Origin: Oscillatoriaceae cyanobacterium M7585_C2015_266
GTDB lineage: Bacteria > Cyanobacteriota > Cyanobacteriia > Cyanobacteriales > Oscillatoriaceae
Assembly (NCBI GenBank): GCA_015295835.1
Contig: DVEG01000004.1
Span: 1 to 64,000 of the forward strand
Length of the DNA: 64,000 nucleotides
Direction of reading: 5' to 3'
Positions 55,339-64,000 of this stretch are shown here, piece by piece. Both the position numbers and the translations under genes were made by a program. The notes under the pieces were generated by a model, which had not been told where the DNA came from, did not search any database, and worked only from the letters and a program-made list of their open reading frames with translations. The stretch's first letter is position 1. Every line of letters begins with the position of its first letter.

Positions 55339-57813
55339 CTATTTTTTCGCTTTCACGGGAATTTCGATCCAAAACTCTGTGCCTTTCCCTGGTTGAGAGA
55401 AGCACTTTAAATTCCCGCCGTGTTTGTCAACGACAATTTGATAGCTTATCGCTAATCCCAACCCTGTTCCTTTGCCTACTGGTTTTGTAGTAAAGAATGG
55501 CTCGAACAGTCGTTTTTGTACTTCTTCTGGAATTCCCGGACCGTTATCGGCGATAATTATGATCACATATTGCTCATTATTTTTTAATTTTCCAGTTCCT
55601 ATCTTAGTGCGAATCAGAATTTGACTGGGTGCTGCAAGAAGTTCTTCTAGCGATCGCTGTTTATCCCTCTCTTCCAAAGCGTCAATCGCATTTGCTAGCA
55701 CATTCATAAACACCTGATTCATTTGCCCCGCAAAACATTCCACCAGCGGCAAATCCCCATATTCTTTGATCAATTGAATACCCGGAGTATCTGATTTTAC
55801 TTTCAGCCGATTGCTTAAAATTAACAGAGTGCTGTCGATGCCTTCGTGAATATTGACTAACTTTTTTTCTGCTTCATCCAGCCGCGCAAAGTTCCGCAGT
55901 GACAGCACCAAATCACGAATCCTATCTACCCCCACCTTCATTGATTTTAGCAGTTTGGGCATATCTTCCAGTAAAAACTCCAGCTCAATATCTTCGATTA
56001 CTTTTTGAATTTCCAACACCGGCTGAGGGTAGTGCTGGGCGTATAGATTTACGAGTTGAATCAAATCTTGACTATATTTATCTGCATAGGATATATTCCC
56101 ATAAATAAAGTTTACCGGATTGTTAATTTCATGAGCTAATCCTGCAACTAATTGACCAAGAGATGACATCTTTTCAGCATGAACCAGTTGAGTTTGAGTT
56201 CGCTTAAGTTCCTGCAATGCTGTTTGCAATTGTGCCGCTCTTTCTCGTTCTCTTTTTTCCGATTCTATCAGTGCCGCATTTAATTTTTCCAGTTCTTCTG
56301 CTTTCCGCAACACTATCTTAATTATTGCGTTTTTCAGTTCTTTTGCCGTCTCAATTTCGCACGTTTTCCACGGCAAAGATTTTCCCCTTACTGTCTCTTT
56401 CCACAATTCAAATGATTTTCTTGGGTTTAGACGTTCTCTCTCTTCTTCACCTTTTATCTCTTTTGGATTTCCCGCCCAATTTACTGTTTTTATTACTTCC
56501 GTGCGAAACCAAATAACGTAATTATTTTGGTTTTTAGAAATACAAATAGCTAATATCCCACTGGCTATTTCTTTATATTCTTCTGCCGGTTTGTATATTT
56601 TTGTTAAACAATCTGTAGAAAATACTTCTTCGTTGCTGCTGTTTAACCATTCTATTAATTTGTTTATTTCTTCTGCCGGTGGTACTTTGCCTATTGTTCT
56701 AATTTTACCTCCTAGTTGGGCGAATGCTCCTGTCGCATTTGCTAAATCTAATACGTTGGGATTGTATTTAAATAATCCTTCAATATAATTTTTCTCATTG
56801 CTCATGTATTCGATTATTTTAGCCAGATTGCTTTTTAATTGTAATTGATACTCATAATCTTCACTTTCTTCTTTTGATGATAGCTCTAGCGACATCACTT
56901 GCCCTAAAAACTCACAGGCTTTGCGAACTTCATAAGCTACATATCTAGGCGAGTAATGATGGCAGGCTATCAGCCCCCACAACTTATCTCCTTTCATTAA
57001 AGAAATAGACATTGAAGCGCTGACGCCCATGTTTTGTAAGTATTCTATATGACAGGGCGAAATACTTCTCAGTACGCTATAGGTTAAATCTATCGGTTCG
57101 TAAGTTATGGGATTAATAGCTGGGATAATTTTTGCTGGTTTATAATTGACGTCGGCAATCAATCTTAGCCAATTTAAACAATACAGTCGTCTTGCTTCTG
57201 GTGGAATATCTGAGGATGGGTAGTGTAATCCTTCATAAGAAGGTAAATTTTCTAATTTATCTTCCGCAATTACACATCCGTGCCCTTGTTCGTCGAATTT
57301 ATAAACCATTACTCTGTCAAATCCGCTAATTTTTCTCACTTCTGAAGCGAGCGCTTGACAGAGGCTTTTAAAATCTGGTGCACTTTGTATTTTGTTGGCT
57401 GCTGTTCTCACCAAATTATAAAAATTTATAAATTCTATTTGTTGTTTCGATGGCTCTAATTCTAAAATTAATCCTCCGTTTGTTCTATGTATTATAGCAT
57501 CAAATTTTATCGTTTTATAAGGCAAGTAAAATGTTAACTTTAATAGTTTCGTATCATCATCATTTAATTTTTGATTGTAGATAACTGCTCTCAATTGTTC
57601 TATTTGATTATTATCGAGCAGCGTAATCAAACTTCTATCGATAAAATAACTACTTGGAATTCCTAATATTTGGGCTGTATTATCGCTCACCTGTAAAATT
57701 TTTAATTCCGGCTCTTTCAATACGAATAACAAACCGTGAGGCTGAATGCAACCAGTTAGGTGTATAGGTTCTTCCTCGTTGTAAGTACTTTCTAGTTCTT
57801 TTTTTGCTACCAT
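55339..57813 (-). CDS. Cph1-type phytochrome histidine kinase
   Basis: This 824-residue protein has the complete photosensory module. The PAS domain contains GCIQPHGLL. The GAF domain contains [15 protein letters not shown] and [13 protein letters not shown]. The bilin Cys254-His in [13 protein letters not shown] is at the GAF position used by Cph1 and plant phytochromes. The PHY domain has the tongue motif [11 protein letters not shown] histidine kinase follows with [23 protein letters not shown] and GTGLGLAI. A second Cys in the PAS motif (TGCIQPHG) is not at the bacteriophytochrome position. A red/far-red photoreceptor is expected. It is convergent with the caspase-like gene and has no receiver gene nearby. 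Confidence 0.94.
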   Translation of the reverse strand: MVAKKELESTYNEEEPIHLTGCIQPHGLLFVLKEPELKILQVSDNTAQILGIPSSYFIDRSLITLLDNNQIEQLRAVIYNQKLNDDDTKLLKLTFYLPYKTIKFDAIIHRTNGGLILELEPSKQQIEFINFYNLVRTAANKIQSAPDFKSLCQALASEVRKISGFDRVMVYKFDEQGHGCVIAEDKLENLPSYEGLHYPSSDIPPEARRLYCLNWLRLIADVNYKPAKIIPAINPITYEPIDLTYSVLRSISPCHIEYLQNMGVSASMSISLMKGDKLWGLIACHHYSPRYVAYEVRKACEFLGQVMSLELSSKEESEDYEYQLQLKSNLAKIIEYMSNEKNYIEGLFKYNPNVLDLANATGAFAQLGGKIRTIGKVPPAEEINKLIEWLNSSNEEVFSTDCLTKIYKPAEEYKEIASGILAICISKNQNNYVIWFRTEVIKTVNWAGNPKEIKGEEERERLNPRKSFELWKETVRGKSLPWKTCEIETAKELKNAIIKIVLRKAEELEKLNAALIESEKRERERAAQLQTALQELKRTQTQLVHAEKMSSLGQLVAGLAHEINNPVNFIYGNISYADKYSQDLIQLVNLYAQHYPQPVLEIQKVIEDIELEFLLEDMPKLLKSMKVGVDRIRDLVLSLRNFARLDEAEKKLVNIHEGIDSTLLILSNRLKVKSDTPGIQLIKEYGDLPLVECFAGQMNQVFMNVLANAIDALEERDKQRSLEELLAAPSQILIRTKIGTGKLKNNEQYVIIIIADNGPGIPEEVQKRLFEPFFTTKPVGKGTGLGLAISYQIVVDKHGGNLKCFSQPGKGTEFWIEIPVKAKK

Positions 57814-58116
57814 TTTTCGTTTTTCTGCTGTATTGGTAAAAAAGGTTCCTGACCTGAGGCACTCCCTTTTCCAAAATATATGCAGTCATGCTTAAAGCGA
57901 CTGCGAGTGCATCTTTTTTCTAAAAATGCACGGAAATCGAGGTTGGTTTTAGACAGCGACTCATTTCCGTACCTGCACAACCATTGACAGACTCCCAAAA
58001 GCTCTTTTTAGGTATTATCCATCAAGAAATGCCTTTTGTGAGTTGATATATAAAAATTTTATTAAATTTTTCTAAAATTTGACAAAAGTTAACTAAAAGG
58101 GAAATAAAAAATCTCG
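57814..58116. other. 303-base gap upstream of the phytochrome gene
   Basis: The gap separates two minus-strand sensor genes and should hold the phytochrome promoter. Short antisense frames are present but overlap the true start and look spurious. I see no terminator with a clear stem and T-run. Confidence 0.5.
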
Positions 58117-60534
58117 CTACCCACTTTTGCCCTCTAGTGCGGGCTGAATGGGGATCTCGATCCGAAATTCTGTGCCCTCACCGGGTTGAGAAAGGCACTG
58201 GATGACGCCGCCGTGCTTTTCGACAATGATTTGATAGCTGATGGATAGCCCCAGCCCAGTACCTTTTCCTACTGGTTTGGTGGTGAAAAATGGATCAAAG
58301 ATGCGATCGCGTATTGCTGTTGGTATTCCTGGACCATTGTCTGCTATACTAATAATAGCACGATTGCCCTGTTGTACTTGTGTGCGAATCCAAATTGTAG
58401 GCTGTGAGGTATTCCCCTCTTCCAGGGCATCGATTGCATTACTTAACAGATTCATAAATACTTGATTCAACTGGGCAGGATAACATTGCACCAGAGGCAG
58501 TTGCCCATATTCTTTAATCACTTCAATGCTCTGCTGCTCTTTTTTTGCTTGCAAGCGGTGCTGCAATATTAATAAAGTGCTATCGATTCCTTGATGAATA
58601 TTAGCTCGTTTGCTCTCGGCTTCGTCGAGACGGGAAAAATTCCGCAAAGAAAGCACCAACTGACGAATTCTCTCTGTGCCTACTTTCATTGAAGAGAGAG
58701 TTTTTGGTAAATCTGTAATTAAAAATTCTAGGTCGAGCGCTTCTATTTTTTCTTTAATAATTGGAGTTGTAGTATACTCTTGCTGGTAAATTTTTACCAA
58801 TTCTATCAAATCTCGGACATAATTACTGACGTGGGTGAGGTTGCCGTGGATGAAATTCACAGGATTGTTTATTTCGTGGGCAATACCTGCTACTAATTGT
58901 CCTAAACTAGCCATTTTTTCGCTCTGAATAAGTTGAGCTTGGGTTTGCTGTAAGTTGCGTAAAGTTGTAGCTAGCTCTTCTGCTTGATGTCTAGTTTGCG
59001 CTAGTAATTCTGCTTGTTGTAAGGCTACTCCCATTTGCACGCTTATCTGTTTCAATAAGTTTATCTCGTCTTTTTCCCAGTGTCGCGAACGCGAGTTTTG
59101 ATATGCTGCCAATAATCCCCATAGTTTTTCTCCTTGCCATATCGGTACTGTAACATAAGCTTTTGCTTGAAATTGCTCTAATAGTTGCAAGTGACATTCG
59201 CTATACCCCGTCTGGTAAATATCGTCAACTGCTAAAATTTCGTTGTTTGCATACCTTCCCCCCTGAGTTGTTTGCAAGTAGGTGTCGCAAATGCAGGGTA
59301 TACTGCCTACTAGAGGTAACCACTCTCTGGCAAATGATTCGGCTACAAAGGCGCCACTGAAATCGGGAAAAAATTTATACACGGCTACGCGATCGCATTC
59401 TAGTAACTGTCTTACTTCTTGCGTTGTCGTGCTGAAAATTTCGTCTATATCTAAAGTTCTCCTAATTTTTTCTATCGTAGCCGAAATTGCTTTTTCTCTT
59501 TCTGCTGCTTTCTTCAGTTGTTCTGACTGTTCTTTTACTTGTTGCAAATATTCGGCATGCTGGATCGCTACTCCTAAATGCTCTGCTATCTGAGCTATAA
59601 ATTCTATTTCTTCTTTTTCCCAGTGGCGAGGATTGCTACACTGATGGATGCATAATAATCCCCACAGGCGATCGCTTACACGTAAAGGCGCTACTAAATT
59701 GGCAAATACCTGAAATTTTGCTAGTATTTCTACATAGCAATCTTTCAAACCCGCCGTGTAGATATTGTCTATGGCTGCTATTCTCCCTTGTTTATAATAA
59801 ATAGCATAGCGCTCGCCAAAACAATGATCATGAACTTTTGTGTGCATTGCCGAAACCCATCCCGGCAGCACATCTTCTGATACTACTTCTCCTTCCCACT
59901 CCCGCTCTGGATAAAATCTAAATACTGCTACGCGATCCGCTGCTATTAATTGGCGTACCTCCGTGGCTGTGGATTTAAATATTGTCTCTAAATCTAGGGA
60001 TTTCCGAATTCTGGCAACTACTTCTGATAAAGCTTTATACTGCTCTGAGCGGAATCTATCCCTCTGTTTTTCTTTCTGTTTTGATGTCTGCCAATTTCTT
60101 GTTTCTTTCACTTCTTTATATATGGCAGCTACCCCGATTACTCTCCCTTTATCTTTTACCGGTTTGTAGGTACTGTGGTATATTTTTAGCCCCTCTAATA
60201 AGGGAATTTTGCAATCTACTTCTATTTTTTCCCCTGTCTGTAGCACTTTTTGCAGCAATTCTTCTATTTCTGCTGCTTTTTGCCCAAATAATTCTTTATT
60301 GCTTTTACCTCTTACCGCTTCTAGGCTTATTCCCCACTGGGCAGCTCCGCTTGGATTAATCCATACGTGTCGCAATTCGCTATCATATACTACAAATATT
60401 TCGTATTCTTCTATAGGGGTATTAGCCGGGATTTGGGGATTGGGGAATGAAAATATGTTTTTCCCCTTCAGCATTTTTAGTGCTGTCTCTTCCTCTCCTC
60501 TCTCCTCCCATATTTTTGAAAATTGAGAATTCAT
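58117..60534 (-). CDS. Tandem-GAF cyanobacteriochrome histidine kinase
   Basis: This 805-residue protein has an N-terminal PAS domain (about 40-150). GAF1 (about 170-325) carries a DXCF motif, Asp-His-Cys238-Phe, and the canonical-position Cys266 in DCYVEIL. GAF2 (about 345-500) has Cys447-His in [17 protein letters not shown] kinase with [15 protein letters not shown] and GTGLGLSI follows. Both GAFs therefore look bilin-binding. The DXCF type usually forms a second thioether and senses blue/violet against green or teal light. In GAF1 the residue after the canonical Cys is Tyr instead of His, which is unusual. Same strand as both neighbouring sensors. Confidence 0.9.
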   Translation of the reverse strand: MNSQFSKIWEERGEEETALKMLKGKNIFSFPNPQIPANTPIEEYEIFVVYDSELRHVWINPSGAAQWGISLEAVRGKSNKELFGQKAAEIEELLQKVLQTGEKIEVDCKIPLLEGLKIYHSTYKPVKDKGRVIGVAAIYKEVKETRNWQTSKQKEKQRDRFRSEQYKALSEVVARIRKSLDLETIFKSTATEVRQLIAADRVAVFRFYPEREWEGEVVSEDVLPGWVSAMHTKVHDHCFGERYAIYYKQGRIAAIDNIYTAGLKDCYVEILAKFQVFANLVAPLRVSDRLWGLLCIHQCSNPRHWEKEEIEFIAQIAEHLGVAIQHAEYLQQVKEQSEQLKKAAEREKAISATIEKIRRTLDIDEIFSTTTQEVRQLLECDRVAVYKFFPDFSGAFVAESFAREWLPLVGSIPCICDTYLQTTQGGRYANNEILAVDDIYQTGYSECHLQLLEQFQAKAYVTVPIWQGEKLWGLLAAYQNSRSRHWEKDEINLLKQISVQMGVALQQAELLAQTRHQAEELATTLRNLQQTQAQLIQSEKMASLGQLVAGIAHEINNPVNFIHGNLTHVSNYVRDLIELVKIYQQEYTTTPIIKEKIEALDLEFLITDLPKTLSSMKVGTERIRQLVLSLRNFSRLDEAESKRANIHQGIDSTLLILQHRLQAKKEQQSIEVIKEYGQLPLVQCYPAQLNQVFMNLLSNAIDALEEGNTSQPTIWIRTQVQQGNRAIISIADNGPGIPTAIRDRIFDPFFTTKPVGKGTGLGLSISYQIIVEKHGGVIQCLSQPGEGTEFRIEIPIQPALEGKSG

Positions 60535-60670
60535 AATTTATGTTCCTGTTAAAAATATAATAATGGCCTAAGCACATTATATCACTTTTGATCAGATAAA
60601 ACAAGCATTAAATTATTAATTTTTTATAAATTTTGCCGTACCAGTTAACGATACGACATTTCCGAAAGCT

Positions 60671-63403
60671 CTACATATTAGATTTAATTGGAGAATGCGC
60701 AGGCAAACTAATGGGAATTTCTATCCAAAATTCAGTGCCTTTGCCTGGCTGGGAAATACATTTAAGAATGCCTCCGTGTTTTTCTTCTACAATTTGGCGG
60801 CTTATAGATAGCCCTATGCCTGTGCCTTTGCCAATTTCTTTTGTGGTGAAAAAGGGTTCAAATATTCGCGATCGCACTTCCTCTGGTATTCCTGGACCAT
60901 TATCTGCTATAATGATTACAACTGAGTCTTTAGTAGTAAAAGTAATGATCTTAATTTGACTAGGTTTGGCTAAAATTTGTGCTGTCGCTCGCTGTTTGTC
61001 TCTCTCTTCTAAAGCGTCGATCGCATTTGCTAAAATATTCATAAATACCTGATTCAACTGCCCGGCATAACACTCTACTAACGGCAATTTCCCATACTGC
61101 CTAATTATCTCAATCCCCGGACGATCTGATTTGGCTTTCAAACGGTGATGTAATATCATTAAAGTACTTTCTATCCCCTCATGAATATCAACCGGTTTCA
61201 TCTCCGATTGATCTAGGCGTGAAAAATTCCGCAAACTCAGTACAAGTTGACGAATTCTATCTGCCCCTACTTTCATCGAAGAGAGCATCTTTGGTAAGTC
61301 TTCAATTATAAAGTCTAGTTCTATATCATTTATTTTTTCTATTATCTCCGCAGCCGGATTGGGGTAGTGTTTCTGATACAATTGTACCAGTTCAAGCAAA
61401 GATTGGGCATATTCGTTTACATGAATTAAATTTCCATAAATAAAGTTGACGGGGTTATTAATTTCATGGGCTACCCCGGCAACAAGTTGTCCAAGTGAGG
61501 ACATTTTTTCTTGTTGCACAAGTTGGGTTTGTGTTTGTTTGAGTTCTTTAATCACTTGTGCTAATTGTTGTGCGTGAGCTTTGGCGTCGGCAGCAGCTAA
61601 TTTGCTTTGTTCGTAAAGTTCAGCTTGTTGAATAGCGAGCGCAGCTTGACTGGCTAGTTGTTGTAATACTTCGATTTCATCTTGGCGCCAAACTCGCGGA
61701 GCATCGCATTGATGTGCAATCAATAACCCCCATAAACCTGATTCTTTAACTATTGGTACAATTACATTCGCTTGAATCTGTAGACTTTGTAAAAATTCGC
61801 GATGGCAAGGAGTTATATTATCTAATAGTACATTATTAATCGTTTTAATTCGCCCCTGAAAATCTAGGCGATAATATTCGTCTGGAAAACATCGATCTGG
61901 AGATTTAACTCCCAGAACTGATAGCCAATTGCCCTTGATTTCTTCTACTGTTACTTCGCCTTCGCCCCTGGTGTTAAATTGATAAATGACAACGCGATCT
62001 GCGTTAAGTAAGGCTCTTACTTCTCTGACTATTGTTTGTAGTATGGTTTGTAAATCTAAAGTGCTACGTATTTGGTCACTGATTTCTTTGACTACTCGTG
62101 TTAGGTGTAATGTTTGCTGGAGCTGTTGTGTGCGTTCTTGAACTTGACGTTCTAAATTGCTATTGAGTGTCTGTATTTCTTGGTATAATATATACTGTTC
62201 GATAGCCATTGAAAAGTGATTGCTAAGAGCTGTAGCTAGGGAAATATCTTCACTCTGCCATTCCCTGGCTTGATTACGTTTGATTTCTCGCCACGCCTGG
62301 AATGATTGTCGGGGCATTACTTGTTTGACGTTGGTGTCGAAATATCCCGCCCACAATTTCTCGGTGTTTATTGGCTCACGAAAAATGGTAAGAGTGCCGA
62401 AAAATTGTTGGCGATAGTGCAGGGGTACAATTAAGACTCCGCGAATTGAGGTTCTCTGGAAAGCAGGAATTAAAATTTGAAAGTTAGGATCTTTGTATAA
62501 GTCAGCGATCGCCCACAAGCTATTATTATTATTACTATGCAGCCATTCTTGCCATAGGGGATGTTCCTCTAGAGGTTTATCTGCTTTTCCGTCTATCTGT
62601 GTAGGTTGTGTGCCATAAGTAAATAGTTTCCTGGTTTTTCCTCCTTGTTGTATCCAGAGTCTGCCGCCACTACCGGCGAGAGCTTCAACTGTGGCTTTGA
62701 GAGCTTCTTCTAGTTGAATAGTTGGCTGAGAATGCAGTAGGGTTGCTACGCGATTTATATTTGTTTCTTGTGCTCGTTGGCAACAAACCGAACTGAGTAA
62801 ATTTGATTGGGCGATTGCGATCGCTACTTGATCTGCAATTTGTTGTACTACTTGCAAATCTTGTTCAAATATAAACTGTGGTTGTGAGTGATGGGAAACC
62901 AGCAATCCCCATAGCTCTTCGCCGTTTAGCAGTGGCACTACTAGGGAAGATTGTACCCCCATTGCTTTTAAATATGCTGCATGACATGGGTTAACTGTTC
63001 GGTAGCGGATTTCTTCTCCTGGCAGTGGTTCACCTGTGTGCGATCGCTTTAGGTATGAGAATCCTATTTGCTCTGATGCCACATCTACTATTGATCTTAC
63101 TCCCATTTGGCGATACATTTCCCGCGCTTCTAAGGGAATATCGTCTGCTGGGAAGTGCAGCCCCAACATCGACGGTAGCCGATTCCCTTGAATTGATTCT
63201 GCAATCACCTCCCCACTGCCATCGGCATCGAACCGATAAACCATGACTCGAGCTGTATTTAAAAATGACCTTACTTCTACCGCCGCTGCTGCCAATATCT
63301 CTTTTAAGTCTAGAGATTGGCGAATTCGGCTAGTCATTCTATGTAGTAACACTTCTTTGTCCAAGATTTGTCTTTGAGTCTGTTTGTCATCAGCTAAATT
63401 CAT
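60671..63403 (-). CDS. Phytochrome-GAF/DXCF-GAF hybrid photoreceptor kinase
   Basis: This 910-residue protein starts directly with a phytochrome-like GAF (about 15-200) with PADDIPLEAREMY and Cys140-His in NPCHAAYLKAMGV; there is no PAS in front, so it is a PAS-less form. A second, Cys-free GAF follows (about 220-400). It includes a PHY-like tongue segment with PRQSFQAWREIKR. The third GAF (about 435-600) has DRCF (Cys505) and PCHREFL (Cys533), the two cysteines of DXCF cyanobacteriochromes. The kinase contains [15 protein letters not shown] and GTGIGLSI. Red/far-red and blue/green signals may thus meet on one kinase. Confidence 0.9.
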   Translation of the reverse strand: MNLADDKQTQRQILDKEVLLHRMTSRIRQSLDLKEILAAAAVEVRSFLNTARVMVYRFDADGSGEVIAESIQGNRLPSMLGLHFPADDIPLEAREMYRQMGVRSIVDVASEQIGFSYLKRSHTGEPLPGEEIRYRTVNPCHAAYLKAMGVQSSLVVPLLNGEELWGLLVSHHSQPQFIFEQDLQVVQQIADQVAIAIAQSNLLSSVCCQRAQETNINRVATLLHSQPTIQLEEALKATVEALAGSGGRLWIQQGGKTRKLFTYGTQPTQIDGKADKPLEEHPLWQEWLHSNNNNSLWAIADLYKDPNFQILIPAFQRTSIRGVLIVPLHYRQQFFGTLTIFREPINTEKLWAGYFDTNVKQVMPRQSFQAWREIKRNQAREWQSEDISLATALSNHFSMAIEQYILYQEIQTLNSNLERQVQERTQQLQQTLHLTRVVKEISDQIRSTLDLQTILQTIVREVRALLNADRVVIYQFNTRGEGEVTVEEIKGNWLSVLGVKSPDRCFPDEYYRLDFQGRIKTINNVLLDNITPCHREFLQSLQIQANVIVPIVKESGLWGLLIAHQCDAPRVWRQDEIEVLQQLASQAALAIQQAELYEQSKLAAADAKAHAQQLAQVIKELKQTQTQLVQQEKMSSLGQLVAGVAHEINNPVNFIYGNLIHVNEYAQSLLELVQLYQKHYPNPAAEIIEKINDIELDFIIEDLPKMLSSMKVGADRIRQLVLSLRNFSRLDQSEMKPVDIHEGIESTLMILHHRLKAKSDRPGIEIIRQYGKLPLVECYAGQLNQVFMNILANAIDALEERDKQRATAQILAKPSQIKIITFTTKDSVVIIIADNGPGIPEEVRSRIFEPFFTTKEIGKGTGIGLSISRQIVEEKHGGILKCISQPGKGTEFWIEIPISLPAHSPIKSNM

Positions 63404-63621
63404 TCCCTTTGTCCAAAAGCTTATATTTTTGTAAATTTTAGAGTATTTTTAAATTCTAGACGCACACCTGAAATCTTTATATCTTATAACTTTCTTTACA
63501 TAACTATAAGAAATTTATAGTGTAACTGGCAAGCTCTTAATATTAATTTTTGTTTAAATTTTAAATCTTTATTTATTTTTTATAAAAAATGCAAAAATAT
63601 AAAATATTTTTTAAACGGAAA

Positions 63622-64000
63622 TTACTTTAAGCCTTGACGTATTTGCCGACGGATGTCCATAAGAATTTTACCGAGGTGATTTTGGCCAGTTCCATCAGCA
63701 CCACAACCCCAAAAGTAATCGGTAGGGGAATTTTCCACAATAATTTCATCTTGGGTAGAGAGGAGAATAGCTTGAATATCTAGGTGAGAGAGAAATTTCA
63801 GAAGCACTGCCGAGCGCATAACTGAAAGTTTGACAGCTTCCCAGTCTGGACGATATTGACGAGTGCGATCGCGTCCTAGAAAAGCTGCTTCCTGAGCCGT
63901 TTTAGCTGCTCGAATTATTGGTATAATAGCGGCATCTGCTGTACCAACAAATTTTTGTGCTTGATAATAATGCTCAACTGTAGGCCAATAATAACCATCC
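63622..64000 (-). CDS. NADAR-family protein, C-terminal part (runs off window)
   Basis: The minus strand is open from the window edge to the stop at 63622 and gives 125 residues: DGYYWPTVEHYYQAQKFVGT, then DWEAVKLSVM, TQDEIIVENSPTDYFWG and GADGTGQNHLGKILMDIR. This is the C-terminal majority of a NADAR (YbiA-like, DUF1768) domain. Family members remove ADP-ribose from guanine-modified nucleic acids or hydrolyse related N-glycosidic bonds. The start lies outside the window; an internal ATG at 63819 is not the real start, since conserved residues continue upstream of it. Confidence 0.88.
   Translation of the reverse strand, partial: DGYYWPTVEHYYQAQKFVGTADAAIIPIIRAAKTAQEAAFLGRDRTRQYRPDWEAVKLSVMRSAVLLKFLSHLDIQAILLSTQDEIIVENSPTDYFWGCGADGTGQNHLGKILMDIRRQIRQGLK

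Noticed and set aside
55339-57813. Bacteriophytochrome-type attachment at the N-terminal Cys in TGCIQPHG
   Set aside because: The bacteriophytochrome Cys lies before the EPIH segment, not inside it, and a proper Cys-His pair is present in the GAF domain as in Cph1.
57807-57998. Minus-strand 63-codon frame before the phytochrome gene
   Set aside because: It overlaps the phytochrome start in another frame and shows no domain.

Overview
The window is chromosomal DNA from a cyanobacterium, most likely a filamentous Oscillatoriales-type species. Evidence: many HIP1 octamers (GCGATCGC), phycobiliprotein-like and phycobilisome-linker genes, V4R-domain and ferredoxin genes that resemble the photosystem II assembly (Pap) cluster of Synechocystis, a Cph1-type phytochrome with cyanobacteriochromes, Ser/Thr kinases and STAND proteins with WD40 repeats, and a groESL promoter with CIRCE and a cyanobacterial K-box. 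No plasmid, phage, insertion sequence, CRISPR or rRNA/tRNA gene was recognised.

Layout. 0-1.2 kb: 5' part of groEL and all of groES (minus strand) with their control region. 1.2-5.6 kb: thioredoxin-like ferredoxin, NarL-type response regulator, LabA-like NYN protein, leuA. 5.7-15.3 kb: a VWA-family protein with a dead metal site, glycerophosphodiesterase, RecQ helicase, a multi-sensor diguanylate cyclase, and a Ser/Thr kinase with a WD40 propeller. 15.7-27.4 kb: calcium/proton antiporter, GH57-type protein, RsmB-like methyltransferase, hybrid histidine kinase, AI-2E exporter, cysS, CobW metallochaperone, dtd. 27.4-31.7 kb: mreBCD, ssb, SIMPL protein. 32-34.2 kb is a decayed patch: a truncated EVE gene, a RecB-like nuclease gene with no ordinary start, about 1 kb without genes, and a gene for a small secreted Cys-containing peptide. 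34.5-40.9 kb: a two-gene ATPase module, an AAA/STAND-like ATPase followed by a 1628-residue STAND protein with 14 WD40 repeats. 41-44.5 kb: a decayed ABC-2 permease gene divergent from a Rieske-containing carotenoid desaturase (CruE type) and a Rieske oxygenase that may act in the same aromatic carotenoid pathway.

The most distinctive region is 44.5-55.3 kb. It combines an orphan phycobilisome-linker domain, three phycobiliprotein-fold proteins that have all lost the bilin cysteine, two V4R proteins, a 2Fe-2S ferredoxin, an SpkG-like kinase, a GvpL/F-family protein without other gas vesicle genes, a MazG-like protein with duplicated halves, a 90-residue protein with a repeated motif, and a caspase-fold protein lacking both catalytic residues. 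It looks like a rearranged and enlarged version of the Pap operon. My inference is that it acts in assembly or repair of the photosynthetic apparatus under kinase and redox control.

It is followed at 55.3-63.4 kb by three consecutive light-sensor histidine kinases that share one kinase module but carry different photosensory heads: a full Cph1-like phytochrome, a tandem cyanobacteriochrome, and a mixed phytochrome-GAF/DXCF protein. The window ends inside a NADAR-family gene.
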